Assembly: GCA_011800155.1 (NCBI GenBank)
Contig: CM022376.1
Span: 1,364,001-1,428,000, forward strand
Length of the DNA stretch: 64,000 nucleotides
From: Flammulina velutipes
Lineage: Eukaryota > Basidiomycota > Agaricomycetes > Agaricales > Physalacriaceae
Direction of reading: 5' to 3'
In this document: positions 56,254-64,000 of the stretch, piece by piece
How positions within the stretch are numbered: the first letter of the stretch is position 1
How the letters are laid out: the number at the start of each line of letters is the position of its first letter
Translations under genes and position numbers: made by a program
The notes under the pieces: model-generated
What the model was told of the DNA's origin: nothing
What the model saw: the letters and a program-made list of their open reading frames with translations, nothing else
Database searches by the model: none

Positions 56254-57452
56254 CTACTCAATGTAATCAACTAAGACTACATAGATAGACATTATCCTGA
56301 TTACACAACTCCTGACATTCTGACCAGTATAACTGCTATAACCGGACTGTGGGACAGGACTCGTCAATTGAAAGAGTACCCTTATCCATGTTGCAGAGAA
56401 TTTTCGTACAAGTGCACAGATGTAGGCCACCTTGGATCTCGCCCACTCGGAGGTGACATCAACCTTCTCAATATTTGGGAATGACCACCAAGGTGGGCGT
56501 TCAACAAGTGAAACATCGATGAAGTACATATTTGTCGTCTTCAGGAAGACACATATAACAAAGATGTCGTAGGAGTCGTCAAGGAGTTAAGTCTGCTAGA
56601 TCGTCGCCTAGCTGTGAGAACAAGTCAAACAAGATGGTTCGTACTCGTGGCGGCATCTTGAGTGGAAGGGGAATTGAATGGGGGTGCCCAGATAGATGAT
56701 GTTGCCAGATGAATTTCACAGTCTGTCGCCATTCTCTGCACCATGTCAGTGTGTTTGGCTTCAACTTGAGGAGCTAAGAGCTTTTTTATGTTGCTACTCG
56801 GACATATTTTAGTGCCTTAACCTAAGATATCTTTGTTAGTTCAGGTAATTCATTCTGTTGTGCCACATACATGTTCTGTGGTTCTCTATGCAGGGAACCA
56901 TATTCTCGTCTCTGTCAAGCAGTAGTGAGAATAATTCCTTTCCAACTACCGTCTGACCCACTAGTTGCCTGCAAGAGTACGCAAAGTTCTCCAACAGATC
57001 GTTCCAATTGGTAGGATCCCGGTGAAAGAGATATCCTATCGGGAGTGTCGCATGTACTCTAGATAGTCTCTGGAGGGTCTACCATGTTTGCATCACTTGA
57101 GATAAAGAATGCTCTGGAGTCACTCTCTTGTGCAGACAGATGTTGACGTCCTCAAAGATGAACAGCTTGTCAAGGGTAGTACGTGAGTGAATGGGAAAGT
57201 TAGTTTCAATACGAGACGGTGTAGGATCACTGAACGACGGCAAGGGACAGAACGAAGGTGATAGAATGACAGGGATAGATGATGGTGCAGTATTACAGGT
57301 GGCGACGAGCGGACAAGTTCACTGATATCGTGCACAGATGGGCGTGTATTTTTGTCCTCATTTTCGGGATTCAGCAGTTCACTGAGGTCCATTGGATGGG
57401 GCGCAGGTCGTGGCTTAGTGTAGAATTCAAATCCATGTATTTCCATCTTCAT
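56254..57452 (-). other. Uncharacterised minus-strand frames, possibly a decayed gene
   Basis: Frames 56254-56529 (YFIDVSLVERPPWWSFPNIE, VTSEWARSKVAYICALVRKF) and 56579-56764 (TVKFIWQHHLSGHPHSIPLP, VRTILFDLFSQLGDD) look protein-like but are unconnected. 56765-57119 shows no frame. I cannot name a family. Confidence 0.25.
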
Positions 57453-57710
57453 GGTTGCCTAGTCGCTTTCATTGAAGGCAATTAGCATTTAATCTATTCT
57501 AAAACAGACGATATAGGTCACTCAGATCGTGAGGGATACACAACACTGTTTACCAGTTTGACTTGACTGCTGAAACTTGCAAATCTTATCATGTCCCACA
57601 GCTAAAACCACGCACTTTGATGGTCACATCTGACAAAATTGAGCAGCAGTCTCACGTGCTGCATTAGTAGTCAATTAAATAGCTAGTATCTACCTAAGTT
57701 ATCACACTAT

Positions 57711-57785
57711 TGTGACAGGCCCAATTCCTAGGCGAGGCATTATTGGAAATTTGGACTCTCTATCAAGAGAGGAAAACACACACCA
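57711..57785. repeat. Fragment of the giant gypsy LTR
   Basis: Matches 31660-31730 (GGCATTATTGGAAAT and flanks). The remainder of 57453-58463 shows no other recognised element. Confidence 0.6.
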
Positions 57786-58463
57786 GTAATCATATTATTT
57801 CTACAAATGCTGGGATATCTGGTTAGCTGAGAGTGGCACCAATGACAAAGAGCAAGCATCGAATATGGTGATCAAGCTCCTGTTCTGTCATGAGTGTTTG
57901 GCAAGGTGTCTGAGGACTCCCTGGTAGAGCTGATGCAGGACATTGGGTGTCTATAGGGAAAATTTTCCTTGGTATTTGAGTACGATAGTCCTAGCTTTTG
58001 CTTCACCTGTCCCAAGACGTCAGCACAGAAATAATATTTTACACCGCCTCCATGTACCAGCAGTCAGTTGAAGGAACTACCAATGTCATCCTCAACCATT
58101 CATCGTGTGATTTCCCAGTCCAGCTTTGAAGTGAACAGCTGATAGATGTTATGTCTGGTAGAGAAGTTGCTAAACCATCCATTTTCTTACTATGTGCCAA
58201 TGCGTGCATCAGATAGAACTTGACGCTCTGCTGCAACACTACAAGCAAGCCTTCCAACTTCGCAATACTGCCTGCAGATGGACTTTTAGTGGACGGCGGT
58301 TTCAGAAGCGGGGATGTGTAACAAAGCATCTTTTTCAGATCAGTTCCAGCAGTAATGGCCTGGATTTGTTCAAACAAAAGAACATTGAGCCATAGTGGAT
58401 GTTCCAGGTAATCGGAGAATGATTATGTAGGAAAGATCTTGTTGGAGGGTGCAGCAGGGTGGG

Positions 58464-58963
58464 AGAGCGAAAAACAGAGCGGCTATAGCACCCAATACAG
58501 GTAAGTAAATGATGCTCAAGAGCTAAGCTCTGTTGCATACCTATAGCACCCACGCAAGAAAAGCGAAGCTTTTCAAAGGCAAGAGAAGCGGACTGTGTGG
58601 ACACAGTAATAAGCATCAGTTTGCGAGGCAAACTGGTAGACATACCAGTCAACAGTGAATAGAACACGAGAGCGAAGCTCTGTGGACAACAAAGGCAAGT
58701 TCACTGCAAACTGGGACTGTCAGATCGAGCTAGGATCCAACAAGCAGACTGTGCACTCACCTCAATGCACAAGTGCGGAGCACAAAGGGCAGAAAGGGTG
58801 AGCACACAGCAGACCATTGACTACATGCCTTGGAGCGTCCCCTGGCTGCCACTGCGGACGCAACTGCGCCATGTGCAAGCCAAGGGCCAAGTCTATCAAG
58901 ATCTAGAATGGGGCCTAGGAGCAAAAGTGGAGCAAAGGCACAATCCCGACTCGGGATTGCGTG
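58464..58963 (-). repeat. Terminal module T, copy T2 (no U3)
   Basis: Same module as T1 with a small internal deletion. It ends at GATTGCGTG, exactly where T1 and T3 switch into the gypsy U3 module, and is followed by unrelated sequence. Confidence 0.75.
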
Positions 58964-59079
58964 CTGCGCAGTCGCTCTAGGCGCGCCAAGATGCGGATAT
59001 GTATCCGGCTTATGAATGTGCAATGACCGAACGGATAGCTGTAGATCCGAGGCCAGGAACAGGCCAAGAAACCCGAGTG

Positions 59080-59186
59080 CTCAACTCTGCGAGAGCAGAT
59101 TTTGCATTGTAGTGAATGCAGGAGTGGTCGCAGCGACTAGGGAAAAGTGGTGTCGAGTAGCACGTTAAATGACCCGAATGGTATAT
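59080..59186. repeat. Copy of the foldback loop region
   Basis: Reverse complement of about 54272-54373 (GAGCAGA to CGAATGGTATAT). It lies in the spacer between inverted modules T2 and T3. Confidence 0.65.
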
Positions 59187-59852
59187 GTAACTTTTTACAA
59201 ACTGTAAAAAGTTATGCAATGATGCAATCGTTGCACCATTGCCTCACTCATCATCACATCATAATGGCTCATCGTAGCAGTCATGGACTTTATATTTATA
59301 TACACGGCCTTTCTAGATATTTCCTTAGTTTGTCCTCTTCATCTCCACGCAATCCCGAGTCGGGATTGTGCCTTTGCTCCACTTTTGCTCCTAGGCCCCA
59401 TTCTAGATCTTGATAGACTTGGCCCTTGGCTTGCACATGGCACAGTTGCGTCCGCAGTGGCAGCCAGAGGACGCTCCAAGGCATGTAGTCAATGGTCTGC
59501 TGTGTGCTCACCCTTTCTGCCCTTTGTGCTCCGCACTTGTGCATTGAGGTGAGTGCACAGTCTGCTTGTTGGATCCTAGCTCAATCTGACAGCCCCAGTT
59601 TGCAGTGAACTTGCCTTTGTTGTCCACAGAGCTTCGCTCTAGTGTTCTATTCACTGCTGACTGGTATGTCTACCAGTTTGCCTCGCAAACTGATGCTTAT
59701 TACTGTGTCCACACAGTCCGCCTCTCTTGCCTTTGAAAAGCTTCGCTTTTCTTGTGTCTGTATTGGGTGCTATAGGTATGCAACAGAGCTTCGCTCTTGA
59801 GCATCATTTACTTACCTGTATTGGGTGCTATAGCCACTCTGTTTTTCGCTCT
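59187..59852 (+). repeat. Terminal module T, copy T3, with partial gypsy U3
   Basis: 59187-59345 is the inner part of the U3 module (starting GTAACTTTTTACAAACTG) and 59346-59852 is module T. It is inverted relative to T2, making an inverted repeat with arms of about 500 bp and a spacer of about 380 bp. Confidence 0.75.
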
Positions 59853-60255
59853 CCTACCCTTGTAGCCTAGTTAGGTACTACAGGTACCCCCGATCGTGAT
59901 ATCTAATTAGAGTGATTTAGCTGCCTGTACGCAGTCAGGCAATAGCTCCCAATAGCTCGGTCTACCTTTGCGCTCAATAATACTGTCCTCCACCAGGATA
60001 TCGTCAGGTCAGGTAGCCAGTGCCGTGCAGCCGACCATCCGCCCTCGCTCTGATATCACATCATTCTAATTACTCAATCCGGCATTACGCCAGATACGTT
60101 GATCAACGTCCCGCCCGTCGTGCTCGTTGTTGGTGGCGGCATCGTGCCAAATATCATTATAAAATTACAAATAAATAGAGAAAAATAGCATATGAACATA
60201 AATGAATGACTACTTCAGAAGATAAAGAACACCTAGGCGTCAACGTAAAAGTCCA
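59853..60255. other. No gene
   Basis: Mixed sequence with CAATAGCTCCCAATAGCTC near 59940 and GTGCCAAATATCATTATAAAATT near 60145. No feature supported. Confidence 0.3.
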
Positions 60256-61352
60256 CTAGTATGGGTCCAACTCATCCTCTTTGTCATCATCGGGAGCAGG
60301 ACCCTTCTCTGAAGGCGTAGCATCACCGCCTGACGCGTGTATGTCCTCCTCCTCATCGTCATCGGCGGCACCATTGCCTTCATAGTCGTCGTCGTCGTCT
60401 TCGTCGTCGCTGACAACGAATTTCTTACTCTTTGGCGGCAACATTTTCTTCATCTTGGCGGCGGCGGCTTGTGCTGCCTTTGAGCGTCCCGCATTCTCCT
60501 TCCCTCCTTTGCCACCACCGCACCCTTTCTTCTAGGTAGCCATCTGCATCGCTGTCGTCTTGCGTCGCTTAGATGAACCAACATCGTCATTGACGTCGGG
60601 CTCCTTGCGCTTCCTTGTCATCCCCTTGTCGCTGCGCTCTTTTCTTTTCTTCATCACCTCACCAGCTGCTGCCTTTGCCTCCAGTTCCGCGGTGTGCTTT
60701 GCTACATTGTCTGCGCGCATCAAATTCCAACAACATGCACCTGTTCTCCAAAGGCTCAGGAGCAGTCGCAGATCGTAAACGGAGGACATATCAGAGGGGG
60801 CGATGATTGGTATATTTTCCGGCCACCCTACGATGCGGATGCGGTGCTTCTCAACTATGGCTGTCTGGTACGACGTGTAGTTCATCTTGACCCTTTTGTT
60901 GTTCAAGGCAATCTCTAGGGAAGAAGACATAAGCGTAGATCGGTGTTGGGCTCCTCCTTGACCTTTTTGAGGATGTCGGCAAGACGCAAGCACTCTCCTT
61001 TTGGTAGGTCTGCGAGGGTAGTTAGTGGAAAGAACAATCCATATAATCATGAGTGCATGCCTTTGTTATATTCCTTCGACTTCGCGTGGGTGATGGCGTT
61101 GGCTAGATTCGCTCGGCGCGCCTTTTTGTAGACCAAGCTGTATGTGCAGCGCTGCTGAACCACGGTGTACGCCACGCTGTGCTCCTTTGCCAGCAGCTCC
61201 ATGGCGGTCTTTTGCTGTTGGAGGAATTCTTCGATCGCTGCGTCGAACAGCTCACTCGCCTCCTTCTTGACCTGGCGCCGAAGCAGTGCATCACCGTAAT
61301 AGAACGGTCTTCTCGAGGGATGAGAGGGATGACATCCTTGAGAGGATTTCAA
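60256..61352 (-). pseudogene. TE-associated nuclear-type protein, decayed
   Basis: Pieces on the minus strand: EASELFDAAIEEFLQQQKTA, RRANLANAITHAKSKEYNKG, then in another frame MNYTSYQTAIVEKHRIRIVG and WPENIPIIAPSDMSSVYDLR. Next comes a basic KKRKERSDKGMTRKRKEPD. After a stop at 60532-60534 the frame continues KKGCGGGKGGKENAGRSKAA and an acidic tail (VVSDDEDDDDDYEGN). I believe this arrangement matches a large agaricomycete family often near transposons. Function unknown. Several stops and shifts are present. Confidence 0.45.
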
Positions 61353-62590
61353 CTGGCAAATGTTGTATGTTGATTGGCCGTGGGCAGGAGGCTCTGTGTG
61401 AAATCACCTGAGGACATTCCCACTGGTGTAACATCAGCGTCTACAGCAGGAACTGAGAGCAAAGAAGAGGGTGTAGACAAGGCTGCTGGTGCATCAGGAA
61501 ATGTCCTCCTGCTCTCGGTTAACCTAAGTCTATCAGGTACACTTAGGTTACTCAGGTGCAGCTGAACCTGAAGACAAGGTTCAGATCAAGGTTAGACCTG
61601 AAGCAGACTGAGGTGAACTAATAGTAACACTAAGTATACCTCGAACAACCAAAGTATACTGTAGGTATTGTCTTGTCTTGAACCTTTACTGCCTGGAAAC
61701 TCAAGCATAACTTCAGGTATAGTCTTGTACTCAAGCTTAGCTGAAGGTTTACAAGAGGAATCCTTCAGTTCATCCTCAAGCAGTAACTAGAGGTCTCAAT
61801 AATACTTGACATTTCAGTTAAGGATAGCAGAAAATAAATGTCTCATTAAAAGCAATAGTATAATATAATGATTGGATAATAAATGAAGAAATACTAGAAG
61901 AAAGAGTAGATTAGTCAAGAATCAAGTCAACAGAGCAAGAAACATACCAGAAGAGCACACACAATCAAGAGTAAACACCTTTGAAGAAGAGACAATGATT
62001 AGCAATTATAAGAAAAGAAGAAGCAAGTCCACATACCAAGAGAACATTCAAGACTTGAAGATTTAAAGAGGGAACATGGAAGAAGGAGGTCAAGAGAGGA
62101 ATGGTGGGATCAGAGCTCAGCTCTGGTTTAAATACCAACATGAAGTCACGTGACCAGGGCATAGGGTTTGGGTCCGGAGGTCCGGACCTAAATTGTCTGC
62201 CTGTTGGACTTGATCAATTCTTGATTCTTGATTTACCACTGTTCACTCAATAACTCTCTAGGACTTGCATGGAAGGTAGCAGACCTATATATGGTTGGAA
62301 AGCGTTTAATTAGGGCTACAAGACGAGTCTATAACCGTGGGAAAATAAGGGGTGCAGTTCCGGCTATAAGTCATTCAATCAATTCTCTGTTTCTTGTGTT
62401 CAAGCAATAGCACTACTACACTTGACTGGAAGGTATAAGTATTATATACTGTCAGAAAGCGTTTAATTAGGCCTACAAAACGCTTATATAATCATTGGAA
62501 TCGCAGGGACGCACCACAAGTTATAGGCAAAATACATGATTTTACTCGGATTTCTCTAGTATTACTTGCTTATAGTATCTATCCTATTAT
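61353..62590. mobile_element. 1.4-kb non-autonomous repeat, copy L3, with flank
   Basis: 61880-62560 is clearly homologous to L1 (same orientation) and L2 (inverted). It includes the TATTTAAA-type box, GGGTCCGGAGGTCCGGACC and the AGCGTTTAATTAGG block. 61353-61560 is flank or a degraded end. Terminal sequences and target duplication not resolved. Confidence 0.6.
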
Positions 62591-63581
62591 ACAGTAATTA
62601 GACAACAAGTGCCAGAGTCTAGTCCTGTTGAAGACTGTTGAAATACTTTAGGTAATCTGTAAGTAGTACAAGGCAGGTCTGAGGTGTACTTTGGATAGCT
62701 AAGGTCTGACTTGTTGCATTGATATCTTGAAGTTGACTCTGAGATACCTGAGTTTCTTGGTAGTTGATGTTCAACCTGGTGCTGTCCTATGCTAACCAAA
62801 TGACACTATAGGTTATTGGATAGCAGTTCTGTTGGCCTCTGTAAACCTAGGTATGCTTAGGTGCTTGAGGCTTACCAGGCTGACTAGGTCTGCCATAGTT
62901 AGCTTGAGGTAGAGTCTTTACACTAGATTAAACCTACTGTTAACCGAGGCCAGGTAGCCCTTTCCTGATGTGGGGCAGTAGGTGTAGACATAGCGTAAGG
63001 AATTTTGGTGCTGTGGCTTGGTAACTATGAGGGATAGACAGTCAACAAAATCACCATACCTGTCATCGCATATATTGGCAATATCAGGGTGAGCGCGCAT
63101 GCAGGAAACATGATTGTGGAGCAAGATGGTGGCAAGAGATGTTCATTGTGTTTATCGATAGTGACAGTTGAGGGCCATGCACGTGTTTCCTAAATTGGAA
63201 ACTGACCTCTCTCCTTCACACACTCAACACTCGACGAGCGTACCACATAGCGCACAACATCCAACACCAATGCTCAGACACGGCGTGCCAGCGCCATGGA
63301 TGATGATATTGATACCGGTGTGCGTGGTGCTTTGCCCTGGCGGCCCTAGTATGATATCAACATACAATCCAACCACCACCTAGCTGCATGAATACACTGA
63401 GTACGCACACCTTCATTGGTCTCCTACTTCACTAATCATGCTATATAGAATTCGTGATCAGTTGCCTCTATTCTCCAATGCCACCAAATGAAGTAAACGA
63501 TGTATCCCCTGTGCCCCCTGAGTGTTCAAACACCCGTGTGTTACCTGTATCTAACACGATACACCACTGACGCTCTTCCAG
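62591..63581. other. Mostly no gene; possible first exon near 63478
   Basis: 62918-63124 (minus) has a protein-like frame (SCMRAHPDIANICDDRYGDF, YTYCPTSGKGYL) of unknown family. On the plus strand MPPNEVNDVSPVPPECSN at 63478 could be an exon of the next gene, joined through an intron from GTGTGT (63534) to CTTCCAG (63581). Confidence 0.3.
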
Positions 63582-64000
63582 ATATAGGACCTTCAGAACG
63601 CGATATAGAGCAGCTTCCTCCGTTTGGCTTTGTCGCTCCTAGAGCGCCTACTCGCCTCCGTCTGGCCATGGCCCAGCAAGCTCACAAAAACAATCAGGCA
63701 ATTTTCCAAGGGCGCGGAAGTACTCCATCTGCAGACACGTTCAACGAGTTCCTCTCAAGCATCAAGCCCCCATCGAAGCCCCGACAGAGCACTCTTTATA
63801 TTAAGCTATCCGACGACGATTCTGACTCTTCCCCCCCGCAATCCGGCAGCTCCAAAAAAAGGAAGGCAGACGACGACGAGCATGACGAAATGCCCCCAGC
63901 GAAGCAGAAAACAGTTCCCGCCGTTGCAGATGAAGGCGCCAGGCAGACGGGTGGGGGTGATAATGGGTGGGGGGAATCAGCATGGCCGCGGAGCTTGCCA
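63582..64000 (+). CDS. 5' part of an unknown gene leaving the window
   Basis: An uninterrupted frame follows a splice acceptor: GPSERDIEQLPPFGFVAPRA, QQAHKNNQAIFQGRGSTPSA, then acidic/serine patches (LSDDDSDSSPPQSGSS) and KKRKADDDE. It stays open at the last base. Composition suggests a disordered nuclear protein. An internal ATG is at 63668. No domain visible in this part. Confidence 0.5.

Overview
This window is nuclear DNA from a basidiomycete fungus, almost certainly an Agaricomycete (mushroom-forming class). The genes have introns of about 48-55 nt with GT..CTRAY..AG signals. The repeat families also fit: Ty3/gypsy and tyrosine-recombinase (DIRS/Ngaro-type) retrotransposons, hAT transposases with many hAT-like MITEs, a TET/JBP-type dioxygenase gene, and a Ulp1-protease/transposase gene. 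I see no clear host housekeeping gene; the whole window is nested mobile DNA and its debris.

Layout. 1-4303 (minus): a compact Ty3/gypsy element with a 436-bp LTR, a spliced gag and a pol in the -1 frame that runs off the window start. It appears to sit inside the 3' LTR of a much larger element. 4304-24688: I read this as one giant minus-strand Ty3/gypsy retrotransposon of about 20 kb. Its 1.67-kb 5' LTR is at 23019-24688, and a matching partial 3' LTR (about 8 differences in 1 kb) is at 4304-5314. It carries gag, protease and RT-RNaseH-integrase plus three extra multi-exon genes downstream of pol, two of them antisense. It is interrupted by MITEs with perfect 8-bp target duplications and by a 1.43-kb repeat. 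A short GC-rich hairpin (CCCGCT..AGCGGG type) recurs through its LTRs, coding regions and introns and is hardly seen elsewhere in the window.

24689-33125: a decayed hAT transposase, a TET/JBP-like dioxygenase pseudogene broken by a MITE, and a third copy of the giant LTR. 33440-41223: a Ulp1 (C48) protease domain joined in frame to zinc-binding and DDE-like transposase regions, cut by two MITEs and the 1.4-kb repeat. 41826-45844: fragments, including a hAT C-terminus. 45845-50055: a DIRS/Ngaro-like element whose 5' part (gag, RT, half of RNase H) is inverted relative to its 3' part (rest of RNase H, tyrosine recombinase). Its terminal region is fused to a gypsy U3 promoter.

50056-59852: a scrapyard of short fragments of these same elements, a 584-bp foldback palindrome and a 500-bp inverted repeat. 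60256-64000: a degraded TE-associated gene, another copy of the 1.4-kb repeat, and the start of a gene leaving the window. Many breaks are single-base stops, and several look like C-to-T changes.
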